From contig NC_061510.1 of NCBI RefSeq assembly GCF_022539505.1, positions 395,542,249 to 395,606,248 on the forward strand: a DNA stretch of 64,000 nucleotides, in the 5' to 3' direction. Origin of the DNA: Lolium rigidum. Taxonomy: Eukaryota; Streptophyta; Magnoliopsida; Poales; Poaceae. The position numbers were made by a program, and so were the translations under genes. Numbering within the stretch: the stretch's first letter is position 1; each line of letters begins with the position of its first letter. This document shows positions 1 to 11,900 of this stretch, piece after piece. The notes beneath the pieces are model-generated. The model was not told where the DNA came from. It did no database searches and saw only the letters and a program-made list of their open reading frames with translations.

Positions 1-240
1 GTCTTTTGACTCGTACAATTTCAGCCCACTCCAAAACAAGAAAGTCCTATGCTTCGCAAAAACAAAACAAAAACAAGGAGATTCATATTAGTTCGTTTAT
101 GTAAAAATAAAGATTTAATTTATCCGTTTGCAATAGCTCGAGAGCGAAATACACTTTTTATTGTCTGGCAAAATAATCAAGATATCACATGTTTCTTGTA
201 CGGGGAGGCTGACATCGGGACCCATGAGCCAGCAGCGTCG
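1..240. repeat. Higher-order spacer block, copy 1
   Basis: This block starts TTTTGACTCGTACAATTTCA at position 4 and runs to a variant monomer core (GAGGCTGACATCGGGACCC near 207). The same block recurs at about 1190-1510 and 3083-3400, interrupting the 135-bp array. Copy 1 is cut by the window start. Confidence 0.85.
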
Positions 241-1189
241 TCAAAGTTTTAAAGGAGGCAGGGGATCGAAAGAAAAAATAAATCAAAAATCAGTTGGTAA
301 AAAAATCGAAGAAAAGAAACATGTATCGTTCAGAGAGGATGACATGCGGGACCCATGTGGCAGCAGCATCCTCAACGTTTCCAAGGCAGCACGGGATCCA
401 AAAAAAGGCAAAATAGCCAGAAATTAGGGGTCAAAATAACTCCAAGAAAAGAAAGGTTTATCGTCCATAGAGGCTGACATGTGGGACCCATTAGCGAGCA
501 GATTCTTCAACGTTCAAAGGCGGCAGGGGATCAAAAGAAAAAGGAAGTAGCCAGAAATTAGGGGTAAAAAATAACTCCAACATTGGAAACTTTTATTGTT
601 CATACAGGATGACATGCGGGACCCATGAGCCAGCAGCTTCCTCAACGTTTCAAAGGCGGCATGGGATCGAAAGAAAAAGGCAAGTGACCAAATATCAGGA
701 GCCAAAAAAAATCCAAGAAAAGAAAGTTTTATAGTACATAGAGGATGACATGCGGGTCCCATTTTGCAGCAGCTGTATCACCGTTTGAGAGGCGGCAGGG
801 GATCGAAAGAAAAAGGCAAGTGACCAAATATGAGGTGCCAAAAATAATCAAAGAAAAGAAAGCTTTCAACGTTTCAAAGGCGGCAGGGGATCAAAAGAAA
901 AAGGAAGTAGCCAGAAATTAGGGGTCAAAAATAACTCCAAGAAAGGAAACTTTTATTGTTCATAGAGGATGACATGCGGGACCCAAGCGCCAGCCAGCCT
1001 TCCTCAACGTTTCAAAGGCGGCATGAGATCGAAAGAAAAAGGCAGGTGACCAAATATCGGGACCCGAAAATAATCCAAGAAAAGAAATTCTATCGTACAT
1101 AGAGGATGACATGTGGGACCCATTTTGCACAGGACCAAAAGAAAAATGAAGTAGCCGGAAATAGGGGGTGAAAAAAATCCAAGAAAAGA

Positions 1190-1510
1190 ATGATTTCAAT
1201 TGGGCTGCATCTGGACATCTGGGCCTTCGAACTATCCTGCTGGGCCTTTTGACTCGTACAATTTCAGCCCACTCCAAAACAGGAAAGTTCGGTTTTTTCT
1301 CAAAAAAAACAGGAAAGTCCTATGCTTCGCAAAAACAAAATACAAGGACACTCAACATATAAGTTTGTTTATGTAAAAATGAAGATTTAATTTATCCGTT
1401 TGCAATAGCTCAGAGCAAAATACACTGTTTATTGTCTGGAAAATAATCAAGATATCACATGTTTCTTGTACGGGGAGGCTGACATCGGGGACCCATGAGC
1501 CAGCAGCGTC
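1190..1510. repeat. Higher-order spacer block, copy 2
   Basis: This second copy begins near ATTTCAATTGGGCTGCATC and contains TTTTGACTCGTACAATTTCA at 1247. It ends with the same GAGGCTGACATCGGG core variant as copies 1 and 3. It lies 1243 bp downstream of copy 1. Confidence 0.85.
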
Positions 1511-3082
1511 GTCAACGTTTCAAAGGCGGCAGGCGATCGAAAATAAAATAAAAAACTAAAAATCAGTTGGTAAAAAAATCCAAGAAAATAAAACATTTAT
1601 CGTTCTGAGAGGATGACATGCGGGACCCATGAAGCAGCAGCATCCTAACGTTTCCAAGGCGGCAGGGGATCAAAAGAAAAAAAGGAAATAGCCAGAAATT
1701 AATTAGGGGTAAAAAATAAATCCACCAAAGGAAACTTTTATTGTTCATAGAGGATGACATGTGGGACCGACCTGCCAACAGCGTCCTCATCGTTTCAAAG
1801 GGGGCAGGGGATCAAAAGAAAAAGGCAAATAGCCAGAAATTAGGGGTCAAAAATAACTCCAAGAAAGGAAACTTTTATTGTTCGTAGAGGATGACATGGG
1901 GGACCCATGAGCCAGCAGATTACTCAACGTTTCAAAGGCGGCATGAGATCGAAAGAAAAAAACGCAAGTGACCAAATATGAGGTGCCAAAAATAATCCAA
2001 GATTTATTGTACATAGAGGATGACATGCGGGTCCCATTTTGCAGCAGCGGTCTCAATGTTTGAAATGCGGCTTGAGATCAAAAGAAAAAGAAAGTAGCTA
2101 GAAATTAGGGGGTCAAAAAAAATCCAAGAAAAGAAAGTTGATGGACATAGAGGTTGACATGCGGGTCCCATGTGCCAGCAGCTTACTCAACGTTTCAAAG
2201 GGGCCAGGGGATCAAAAGTAAAAGGCAAATAGCCAAAAATCAGAGGGTGAAAAAAATCCAAGAAAACAAACTTTTATAGCACATAGAGGATGACATGCGG
2301 GTCCCATGAGCCGACGAGGTTCCTCAACGTTTCAAACGTGGCATGATATCGAAAGAAAAAGGCAAGTGACGAAATATCAGGAGCCAAAAATAATTCAAGA
2401 AAAGAAACTTGATTGTACATAGAGGATGACATGCGGGTCCCATGTGTAAGCAGCTTACTCAACGTTTCCAAGGCGGCAAGGCATCAAAAGAAAAAAGGAA
2501 ATAGACAAAAATCGTAGAGTGAAAAAAAACCATAGAAAATAAACTTTTATAGCACATAGAGGATGACATGCGGGTCCCATGAGCCAGCAGGTTCCTCAAA
2601 GTTTCAAACGTGGCATGAGATCGAAAGAAAAAAACGCAAGTGACCAAATATCAGGAGCCAAAAATAATCCAAGAAAAGAAAGTTTTATAGTACATAGAGG
2701 ATGACATGCGGGTCCCATTTAGCACTAGGTTCCTCAACGTTTCAAACGTGGCATGAGATCGAAAGAAAAAGGCAGGTGACCAAATATCAGGAGCCAAAAA
2801 TAATTCAAGAAAAGAAACTTGATTGTACATAGAGGATGACATGCGGGTCCCAATTAGCAGCAGCGGTATCACCGTTTGAGAGGCTGCACGGGATCGAAAG
2901 AAAAAGGCAAGTGACCAAATATCAGGAGCCAAAAATAATCCAAGAAAAGAAATTTTATTGTACGTAGAGGATGACATGCGGGTCCCATTTTGCAGCAGCG
3001 GTCTCAACGTTTCCAAGGCGGCACAGAACCAAAAGAAAAATGAAGTAGCCAGAAATCAGGGGTGAAAAAATCCAAGAAGAAA

Positions 3083-3400
3083 GATTTCAATTGGGCTGCA
3101 TCCGGACATCCGGGCTTTCGAACTATCCCGCTTGGCCTTTTGACTCGTACAATTTCAGCCCACTCCAAAACAGGAAAGTTCAGAATTTTCTAAAAAACAG
3201 GAAAGTCCTATGCTTCGCAAAGACAAAAAAACAAGGAGATTCAACATATAAGTTTGTTTATGTAAAAATAAATATTTAATTATCCGTTTGAAATAGTTCA
3301 GAGCGCAATACATTGTTTATTGTCTGCAAAATAATCAAGATATCATATGTTTCTTGTACGGGAGGCTGACATCGGGGACCCATGAGCCAACAGCGTCGTC
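3083..3400. repeat. Higher-order spacer block, copy 3
   Basis: This third copy has TTTTGACTCGTACAATTTCA at 3138, 1891 bp after copy 2. The unequal spacing shows that the number of 135-bp monomers between blocks varies (about 7, then about 11), as expected from unequal exchange. Confidence 0.85.
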
Positions 3401-5512
3401 AACGTTTTAAAGGCGGCAGGGGATGGAAAGAAAAAATAAACCAAAAAACTGTTGGTAAAACATCCAAGAAAAGAAACATTTTCTTTCTGAGAGGATGACA
3501 TGCGGGACCCATGAGGCAGTAGCATCCTCAGCGTTTATTGTTCATAGAGGTTGACATGTGGGACCCGTGAGCCAGCGGCGTCCTCAACGTTTTAAAGGCT
3601 GCAGGTGATTGAAAGAAAAAATAAGCCAAAAATCGTTTGGTCAACAAAATCCAAGAAAATAAACATTTACCGTTCTGAGAGGATGACATGCGGGACCCAT
3701 GAGGCAAGCGAGCATCCTCAACGATTCCAAGGCGGCAGGGGAAATATCCAGAAATTAATTAGGGGTTCAAAATAAATCCATCAAAGGAAACATTTATTGT
3801 TCATAGAGGATGACATGTGGGACCGACCTGACAACAACGTCCTCATCGTTTCAGAGGGGGCAGGAGATCAAAAGAAAAAGGCAAATAGCCAGAAATTAGG
3901 GGTAAAAAATAACTCCAAGAAAGGAAACTTTTATTGTTCGTAGAGGATGACATGCGGGACCCATGAGCCAGCAGCTTACTCAACGTTTCAAAGGCGGCAT
4001 GAGATCGAAAGAAAAAGGCAAGTGACAAAATATCGGGAGCAAAAGATAATCCAAGAAAAGAAACTTTATTGTACATAGAGGATGACATGTGGGTCCCATT
4101 TTGCAGCGAGCGGTCTCAATGTTTGTAATGCGGCTTGAGATCAAAAGAAAAAGAAAGTAGCTAGTAATTAGGGGTGAAAAAAAATCCAAGAAAAGAAAGT
4201 TGATGGACATAGAGGATGACATGCGGGTCCCTTGAGCCAACAGACTTACTCAACATTTCAAAGGGGCAGGGGATCAAAAGAAAAAGGCAAGCCAAAAATC
4301 GGAGGGTGAAAAAAATCCAACAAAGGAAACTTTTATAGCACATAGAGGATGACATGCGGGTCCCATGAGCCTGCAGGTTCCTCAACGTTTCAAACATGGC
4401 ATGAGATCGAAAGAAAAAGGCAAGTGCCCAAATATGATGTGCCAAAAAAAACTCCAAGAAAAGAAAGTTGATTGCTCATAGAGGATGACATGCGGGTCCC
4501 ATTTAGCTGCAGCGGTCTCACTCGTTTGAGAGGCGGCGGGGATCGAAAGAAAAAGGCAAGTGACCAAATATCGGGAGCCAAAAATAATTCAAGAAAAGAA
4601 AGTTTTATAGTCCATAGAGGATGACATGCGGGTCCCATTTAGCAGACAGCGGTATCACCGTTTGAGAGGCGGCAGGGGATCGAAAGAAAAAGGCAAGTGA
4701 CCAAATATGAGGTGCCCAAAAAATCCAAGAAAAGAAAGTTTTATAGTACATAGAGGATGACATGCGGGTCCCATTTAGCAGCAGCGGTATCACCGTTTGA
4801 GAGGCGGCAGGGGATCGAAAGAAAAAGGCAAGTGACCAAATATGAGGTGCCAAAAAAAATCCAAGAAAAGAAAGTTTTATAGTACATAGAGGATGACATG
4901 CGAGTCCCATTTAGCAGCAGCGGTATCACCGTTTGAGAGGCGGCAGGGGATCGAAAAAAAGGCAAGTGACCAAATATGAGGTGCCAAAAAAACTCCAAGA
5001 AAAGAAAGTTGATTGCACATAGAGGATGACATGCGGGTCCCATTTAGCAGCAGCGGTCTCAACGTTTCCAAGGCGGCAAGGGATCAAAAGAAAAAGGAAG
5101 TAGCCGAAATCGGGGGTCAAAAAAAATCCAAGAATAGAAAGAATTTTGGTTCATAGAGGATGACATGCGGGACCCATGATCCCGCATCGTAAACGGCTCG
5201 ATCGGAGAACGTTGAACGACATGGCGCGATCGAGAAAAAAACAATGCCGAGAGGCTGCCATCTGGGCCCTACATCCCTCGGCGGTGCGGATTTGCGTTGA
5301 CTCGGCCGGCGAACCCGAGATTTCGAGATGCACCACATCCCGGGCCACCATACGCGACGATTTGGCCGCTTTCGTCGAGCTAGGTGGCCTCAAAAACGAG
5401 AAAAAAAAGTTTTGACATGCACCACGGAGGGACCCAAAATCGTCGGCCATGGTACACCAGCAACCACGGCGCGACTTCAACTTCGTCGGCCATGGCAACT
5501 TTTCTTGTAGTG

Positions 5513-6477
5513 TAATGTAAACAATACAAATATCCTTAGACAAAGAATTGATGTTTTATTCCTAGTGGCAACAGCACATCCACAACCTTAGAACTTTCTG
5601 TCACTGTCCCAGATTCAATGGAGGCATGAACCCACTATCTAGCATAAATACTCCCTCTTGGAGTTACAAGTATCAACTTGGCCAGAGCCTCTACTAGCAA
5701 CGGAGAGCATGCAAGATCATAAACAACACATATATGATAGATAGATAATCAACTTGACATAGTATTCCATATTCATCTGATCCCAACAAACACAACATAT
5801 AGCATTACAAATAGATGATCTTGATCATGACAGGCAGCTCACAAGATCTAAACATGATAGCACAAGAGGAGAAGACAACCATCTAGCTACTGCTATGGAC
5901 CCATAGTCCAAGGATGAACTACTCACGCATCAGTCCGGAGGTGGGCATGGTGATGTAGAGCACTCTGGTGATGATTTCCCTCTCCGACAGGGTGCCGGAG
6001 GTGATCTTCAGAACCCCCCGAGATGGGGTTGATGGCGGCGGCGTCTCTAGAACTTTTCTCGTATCGTGGCTCTCGGTACTAGGGTTTTCGGCACAGAAGG
6101 ATTATATAGGTGAAGGGGCAGAGTCGGGGGACGCTCGAGGGGCCCACACCATAAGGCGACGCGGCCAGGGGTGGGGCCGCGCCCCCCTATGGTGTGGCCA
6201 CCTCGTGCCCCCTCTCCGTCTCCTCTTCGGTGTTCTGGAAGGCTCCGTGGAAAATAAGACCGTGGGCTTTTGTTTCATCCAATTCCGAGAATATTTCCTG
6301 TGTAGGATTTCTAAAACCAAAAACAGCAGAAAACAGGAACTGGCGCTTCGGCATCTTGTTAATAGGTTAGTGCCGGAAAATGCATCAAAATGATATAAAG
6401 TGTATGTAAAACATGTGAGTATTGTCATAAAACTAGCATGGAACATTAGAAATTATAGATATGTTTGAGACGTATCA
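5513..6477 (-). repeat. 3' LTR of element 1, truncated by the CACTA insertion
   Basis: On the minus strand the LTR starts TGATACGTCTCAAACATATC at 6477. It aligns with the other LTR over 5513-5890 versus about 10870-11244 (shared TAATGTAAACAATACAAATA and GACAACCATCTAG). About 630 bp present in the other LTR (10239-10868) is missing, because the CACTA end at 5512 interrupts it. The missing piece should lie to the left of the window. Confidence 0.85.
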
Positions 6478-9110
6478 AGCATCCCCAAGCTTAGTTCCTA
6501 CTCGCCCTCGAGTAGGTAAAGGATAACAAGGATAATTTCTGAAGTGACATGATACTATCATAATCTTGATCAATACTATGTAAAGCATATGAGATGAATG
6601 AAGTGATTCAAAGCAATGGTAAAGATAATGACTAAACAACTGAATCATATAGCAAAGACTTTTCATGAATAGTACTTTCAAGACAAGCATCAAAAAGCCT
6701 TGCATAAGAGTTAACTCATAAAGCAATAAATTCTTAATAGAAGGTTTTGAAGCAACACAAAGGAAGATTTAAGTTTCGCAGTTGCTTTCAACTTTCAACA
6801 TGTATATCTCATGGATAATTGTCAACACAAAGTAATATGATGAGTGCAAATAAGCAAGTATGTAAGAATTAATGCACACAGTTGACACAAGTGTTTGCTT
6901 CTAAGATAGAAGGAAGTAGGTAAACTGACTCAACATAAAGTAAAAGAAAGGCCCTTCGCAGAGGGAACCAGGGACTACTCATGTGCTAGAGCTTTTTATT
7001 TTGAAAACATGGAAACAATTTTGTCAACGGTAGTAATAATTCATATGTGTTATGCATAAAACCTCCTATAAGTTGCAAGACTCATGCATCGAATAACAAT
7101 AGTGCTCGCACCTTGTCCTAATTAGCTCGGATTTCCATGGATTATCATTGCACTACATATGTTTCAACCAAGTGTCACAAAGGGGTACCTCTATGCCACC
7201 TATACAAAGGTCCAAGGAGATAGATCGCATTTGATCTCTCAATTTTGATAGATCTCAACTTGAGGACATCCATACCGGGACAACATAGAAAACAGATAAT
7301 GGACTCCTCTTTAATGCTTAAAGCATTCAACAACAGATAATATTCTCATAAGAGATTTGAGGATTAATGTCCAAGCTGAACTTCCACCATGATACATGGC
7401 TTTGGTTGGCGGTCCAATGTTCTTCTCTAACAATATGCATACTCAAACCATTTAACTCATGGCAAATCTCCCTTACTTCAGACAAGACGAACATGCATAG
7501 CAACTCACATGATATTCAACAAAGGTGTGACAGGTTGATGGCGTCCCCAGAAACGTGGTTACCGCTCAACAAGCAACTTATAAGAACTAAGATACATAAG
7601 CGACATATTCATTACCACAATAGTTTTTTAGGCTACTTTCCCATGAGCTATGTATTGCAAAGACAAGGAATGAAATTTTTAAAGGTAGCATGCAAGCAAT
7701 TTACTTGGAATGGCAGAAAAAATACCACATGATAGGTAGTTATGGTGGACACAAATGGCATAAGTTTTGGCTCAAGGTTTTGGATGCACGAGAAGCATTC
7801 CCTCTCAGTACAAGGCTTTGGCTAGCAAGGTTGTTTGAAGCAAACACAAGTATGAACCGGTACAGCAAAACTTACATAAGAACATATAGCAAGCATTATA
7901 AGACTCTACACTGTCTTCCTTGTTGTTCAAACACTTTTACCAGAAAATATCTAGACTTTAGAGAGACCAATCATGCAAACCAAATTTCAACAAGCTCTAC
8001 GGTAGTTCTCCACTAATAGGTTTAATCTACATGATGCAAGAGCTTAAACATGATCTATTTGAGAGCTCAAAACAATTGCCAAGTATCAAATTATTCAAGA
8101 CCATATACCAATTATCACATGAAGCATTTTCTGTTTCCAACCAAATAGCAATGAATGAAGCGGCTTCCAACCTTCGCCATGAACATTAAAAGTAAAACTA
8201 AGAACACCAGTGTTCAATATGAAAAAGCGGAGCGTGTCTTTCTCCCATACAATGAATGCTAGGATCCGAATTTATTCTAACACAAATAAAAATAAAAACA
8301 TACAGACGCTCCAAGTAAAGCACATAAGATGTGACGGAATAAAAATATAGTTTCACTAGAGGTGACCTGATAAGTTGTTGATGAAGAAGGGGATGCCTTG
8401 GGCATCCCCAAGCTTAGATGCCTGAGTCTTCTTGAAATATGCAGGGATGAACCACGGGGGCATCCCCAAGCTTAGACTTGTCACTCTTCTTGATCATGTT
8501 ATATCATCCTCCTCTCTTGATCCTTGAAAACTTCCTCCACACAAAACTCAAAACAATCTCATTAGAGGGTTAGTGCATAATCAAAAATTCACATGTTCAG
8601 AGAGGATACAATCATTCCCAACACTTCTGGACATTACCCAAAGCTACTGAAATTTAATGGAGCAAAGAAATCCACTCAAACACAGTAAAAGAGGCAATGT
8701 GAAATGAAAGGAAGAATCTGTAAAAACAGAACAATCCGTAAAGACGAATTTTTTCGACGCTCTTAACATGCTCAGATGAAGAAGCTAAAATTTAATGAAA
8801 GTTGCATACATATCTGAGGATTACTCATGAATTTTTGCAGATTTTTAGATTCTCCTACAGAGAGATCAACTCAAATTCGTGACAGCTAAAAATCTGTTTC
8901 TTCGCAGAAATCCAAATCTAGTATCAACTTTACTATCAAAGACTTTAATTGGCACAACAATGCAATAAAATAAAGATACAAATGTATTGCTACAGTAGTA
9001 ACAAACACCTTGACTCAAATATAAAACAAAAATTGCAGAAATAAAATAATGGGTTGTCTCCCATAAGCGCTTTTCTTTAACGCCTTTCAGCTAGGCGCAG
9101 AAAGTGTAAA
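6478..9110 (-). other. Non-coding internal region of element 1
   Basis: This 2.6-kb stretch lies between the 3' LTR and the gag-like ORF. It is AT-rich and has no long open frame with recognisable similarity; frames such as 7367-7732 (+) are chance. The motif GCATCCCCAAGCTTA recurs near 6478, 8401 and 8460. The same region is present, diverged, in element 2 (32693-34760), which confirms that it is element body. Confidence 0.8.
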
Positions 9111-9986
9111 TCAAGTATTATCAAGAGAAGAAGCATCAAAATTATTACCACGGGCTTTACGCCTACCCCTCTTACTCTTATTCTTACTCTTTGGTCTAGG
9201 GAATACATGACCACATCTGGGTGTAGAGGTAAAATTTAGAGTGCCTTTCCCCACATCTATGGTTGCTCCCAAGAGTTTCAGCAGGGATCTTCCGAGTGTG
9301 ATTTGTCCTGTCCCTACACATTCAATAACGAGATAATCAGTGGATATCGTTCTTCAAAGAAAGGTTGTGAACACACCTTCAGCTATTCCCTTAGGAATTA
9401 TAATAGAGTTATCAGTAAGAGTTATTCCTTCTCCACCTTCAGTAAGTCCCCAAAGTGTCGAAGATTCATAAATACTTTTAGGCATAAGGCAAAACTCAGA
9501 CATAATATCACAACGGGCATAAAAAGTTTCACCACAAATAACAACTTTAATAGTAAGGTCCCACATTGAAGGTTCAAAGTTTACTGGGACATAATCAAAA
9601 TGCTCACAAATCTGACTATACCCTTCTTTTAAACAAGATATATTTGTCTCGAGAGTGTTTAATCTATTATAAATACTAGCAAGAGATGGATCAAAATTAT
9701 TAGCTGAGCTAGATGATGCAACCAATTTTTTTATGGCATTAAAAGCTTGATCCCCATCGCAATGAAGGAAATCTCCTCCCACTACAGCATCCAAGGCATA
9801 TGTATAGCGAAGAATAAGCCCAAAATAAAAGTTACTAAGAAGCAGACTTAGAGTTATTTTAGGTTCGGTTTTACCATAAGAATCAAAAATTCTAGACCAA
9901 GCTTCTTTAAAACTCTCCTCATCCCCTTGTTTAAAAGTAAAGATCAATTCCTCGGGTGACGGAGTAACAAGTACTGGACTAGACAT
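9111..9986 (-). pseudogene. Gag/protease-like ORF of element 1 with one internal stop
   Basis: The start codon is at 9986 (MSSPVLVTPSPEE...). The N-terminal ~130 residues resemble the gag of Triticeae gypsy-like elements (FKQGDEESFKEAWSRIFDSYG). The following part has retropepsin-like spacing around CGETFYARCDIMSEFCLMP and later VIECVGTGQITLGRSLLKLLGA, followed by a basic tail (RPKSKNKSKRGRRKARGNN). An in-frame TGA at 9354-9356 interrupts the frame, but reading continues in phase to a TGA at 9111-9113. The usual D-T/S-G active-site triad is not evident (CDIMSEF), so protease function is doubtful. No pol domains follow, so this is a gag-only derivative, now disabled. Confidence 0.75.
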
Positions 9987-10136
9987 GATAACAAAATAAA
10001 TTAAATGCAAGTAACTAATTTTTGTGTGTTTTTGATATAAAGAAAGCAAACAAGACAGAAAATAAAATAAATCAAGACAATAAACAAAGTAAAGAGATTG
10101 GATGTGAGAGACTCCCCTTGCAGCGTGTCTTGATCT

Positions 10137-10153
10137 CCCCGGCAACGGCGCCA
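10137..10153 (-). promoter_or_regulatory. Primer-binding site, distal copy (tRNA-Asp type)
   Basis: The minus strand reads TGGCGCCGTTGCCGGGG. From my knowledge of plant tRNA-Asp(GUC), this is complementary to its 3' end including CCA. It would prime minus-strand DNA synthesis during retrotransposition. This copy is the farther of two from the LTR. Confidence 0.75.
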
Positions 10154-10210
10154 GAAAATTAGTTGTTGACGTGGGAGTTGAAAATCTTTGTGGTGTAACT
10201 TTTCTTCGTT

Positions 10211-10227
10211 CCCCGGCAACGGCGCCA
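10211..10227 (-). promoter_or_regulatory. Primer-binding site, LTR-proximal copy
   Basis: This is an exact 17-nt repeat of the site at 10137-10153, about 11 nt from the LTR edge at 10239. The surrounding ~35 bp is also duplicated (CCAGAANATTAG on both sides). Element 2 has only one site in the equivalent position. Confidence 0.75.
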
Positions 10228-10238
10228 GAAGATTAGCT

Positions 10239-11244
10239 TGATGACGCGTGAAGCACACGTCCGTTGGGAACCCCAAGAGGAAGGTGTGATGCGTACATCA
10301 GCAAGTTTCCCTCAGTAAGAAACCAAGGTTATCGAACCAGTAGGAGATGAAGGCCACGTGAAGGTTGTTGGTGAAGGAGTGTAGTGCGGCGCAACACCAG
10401 GGATTCCGGCGCCAACGTGGAACCTGCACAACACAATCAAAATACTTCGCCCCAACTTAACAATGAGATTGCCAATCTCACCGGCTTGCTGAAAACAAAG
10501 GATTAAACGTAAGGTGTGGAGAATGATGTTTGTTTGCAAAGAACAGCAGAGAACAATGATTGCAATAGGTTGCATTTCAGATGTAAAAGAATGGACCGGG
10601 GTCCACAGTTCACTAGTGGTGTCTCTCCAATAAGATAAATAGCATGTTGGGTGAACAAATACAGTTGGGCAATTGACAAATAGAGAGGGCATAACAATGC
10701 ACATACATATCATGATGACTACTACGAGGTTTACTTAGGGCATTACGACAAAGAACATAGACCGCTATCCAGCATGCATCTATGCCTAAAAAGTCCACCC
10801 TTGGGTTAGCATCCGCACCCCTTCCAGTATTAAGTTGCAAACAACAGACAATTGCATTAAGTAATGTGCGTAATGTAAACAATACAAATATCCTTAGACA
10901 AAGCATTGATGTTTTATCCCTAGTGGCAACAAGACATCCACAACCTTAGAACTTTCTCATCATCGTCCCAGATTCAATGGTGGCATGAACCCACTATCTA
11001 GCATAAATACTCCCTCTTGGAGTTACAAGTATCAACTTGGCCAGAACCTCTACTAGCAACGGAGAGCATGCAAGATCATAAACAACACATATATGATAGA
11101 TAGATAATGAACTTGACATAGTATTCCATATTCATCGGATCCCAACAAACACAACATGTAGCATTACAAATAGATGATGTTGATCATGATAGGCAGCTCA
11201 CAAGATCTAAACATGATAGCACAAGAGGAGAAGACAACCATCTA
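10239..11244 (-). repeat. 5' LTR of element 1, inner part
   Basis: The LTR runs from its PBS-side edge (TGATGACGCG on plus at 10239) to GACAACCATCTAG at 11244. There a different LTR (TGATAACCCACAAG) begins abruptly. The remaining ~590 bp, starting CTACTGCTATGG, is not adjacent. A piece with exactly that content lies in opposite orientation at 31551-32146. Confidence 0.85.
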
Positions 11245-11505
11245 GTGATAACCCACAAGTATAGGGCATCGCAACAGTCTTCGCGGGAAGTAAAACCCAA
11301 TTTATTGATTCGACACAAGGGGAGACAAAGAATACTTGAAAGCCTTAACAGCGGAGTTGTCAATTCAGCTGCACCTGGAAACCGACTTGTTGCTCGCAAA
11401 AGTTTATCAGTAGTAACAGTTTTACAGCAGTAGCAGTGGTGAAATAACAGCAGCAGTGAAATAAAGACAGCAGTAGTGATTATAGTAAACAGCAGGATTA
11501 AAATA
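11245..11505 (-). mobile_element. Terminal part of a second LTR (TGATAACCCACAAG family), cut by a gap
   Basis: The sequence starts TGATAACCCACAAGTATAGG, the recognisable outer end of another abundant Triticeae LTR. From memory of that family, the opposite LTR end reads ...CGTATCA. It is inserted in the LTR of element 1 after CATCTAG, so TCTAG is the candidate 5-bp target duplication. It continues into the N gap and no coding part is visible. Confidence 0.7.
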
Positions 11506-11605
11506 NNNNNNNNNNNNNNNNNNNNNNNNNNNNNNNNNNNNNNNNNNNNNNNNNNNNNNNNNNNNNNNNNNNNNNNNNNNNNNNNNNNNNNNNNNNNNNN
11601 NNNNN
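11506..11605. other. Scaffold gap of 100 Ns
   Basis: Exactly 100 unknown bases, the conventional placeholder for a join of unknown length. The order and orientation of what follows therefore rest on scaffolding, not on continuous sequence. Confidence 0.98.
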
Positions 11606-11809
11606 CAAGACGTAAGCGAGGGCCCATATCGGCATGACTGAGTTCTTTATGCCGTAATAGAAGCACATCAGGCATTCGACAACGGTCAGTGGGCCGAGGA
11701 CGAGATTGACCACGCCTAAGATCTGTTCCCGGCGACGGCGGTTAGCCTCCTCATCTGGCTCCGCCGCGGCGATGAGGGAGTCGTGGATGCCGTTCTCGAT
11801 GTCGGCCAT
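11606..11809 (-). CDS. Small two-TM protein, paralogue A (5' part, cut by gap)
   Basis: The start is at 11809 (MADIENGIHDSLIAAAEPDE...). The first 68 codons are visible before the N gap. The N-terminus is acidic and polar, followed by a basic stretch (NRRRREQ) and the first hydrophobic segment. It is clearly homologous to the intact copy at 24815-25144: shared MAD-ENG--DSL-A-AEPDEEANRR and YYG. Upstream sequence is also conserved between the two (GAACAANGAACCGANTCGGAGATG, and a TATA motif about 95 nt before ATG), so this is a duplicated gene with its promoter. Function unknown. The 3' half is in the gap or lost. Confidence 0.7.
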
Positions 11810-11900
11810 TGTTCTCGATTTTCTTAGTTGCCTGCTGCTTTGCTTGTGATCGGAGCTTCTCTCTCCCTCTTTGGCTTTCGTATCTCTGGTACACGACTCC

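Larger units (their letters stand above)
240..5175. repeat. Tandem array of ~135-bp monomers
   Basis: A core motif, GAGGATGACATGCGGGNCCC, recurs about 30 times at roughly 130-140 bp spacing (for example near 606, 743, 966, 1103, 1752, 1888, 2017, 2154, 2288, 2422, 2563, 2698, 2839, 2971, then 3807 to 5158). Each monomer continues with a CAGCAGCNTCCTCAACGTTT-like segment, a purine-rich GATCGAAAGAAAAAGG segment and AATCCAAGAAAAGAAA. Monomers are diverged by substitutions and small indels. The many minus-strand open frames here only restate the repeat in one phase and are not genes. The array ends at about 5175, where the CACTA-like subterminal region begins. Confidence 0.9.
1..5512. mobile_element. 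Right-hand part of a CACTA-like DNA transposon (left end outside the window)
   Basis: The right boundary is the inverted terminus CTTTTCTTGTAGTG ending at 5512, which on the minus strand reads CACTACAAGAAAAG, a typical CACTA (En/Spm) end. Just inside it (about 5176-5512) is a GC-rich subterminal region with repeated GTCGGCCATGG motifs, as is common in CACTA elements. Further inside is a long tandem array annotated separately. The terminus lies within an LTR that resumes at 5513, so TAA (5513-5515) is the candidate 3-bp target duplication. I see no transposase ORF in this part. That the array belongs to the CACTA element is inferred from its abutting the subterminal region; the left terminus is not visible. 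Confidence 0.6.
5513..11244 (-). mobile_element. Non-autonomous gypsy-like LTR retrotransposon (element 1), both LTRs interrupted
   Basis: Read on the minus strand, the element runs from a 5' LTR (10239-11244, cut at its outer side), through a primer-binding region at 10137-10227 and a gag/protease-like ORF (9111-9986), to a 3' LTR (5513-6477, cut by the CACTA terminus). The internal region 6478-9110 shows no reverse transcriptase, RNase H or integrase, so the element would have depended on an autonomous partner. LTRs open TGATACGTCTC, a motif of very abundant Triticeae gypsy-like families; I do not assign a family name. A second element of the same family lies at 32693-37252. Confidence 0.85.

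Noticed and set aside
514..5120. Dozens of minus-strand open frames with similar peptides (SFLGLFLAPDIWSLAFFFRS...HGTRMSSSMYN)
   Set aside because: They are the 135-bp repeat read in one phase; the peptides repeat with the monomers and break at every indel.
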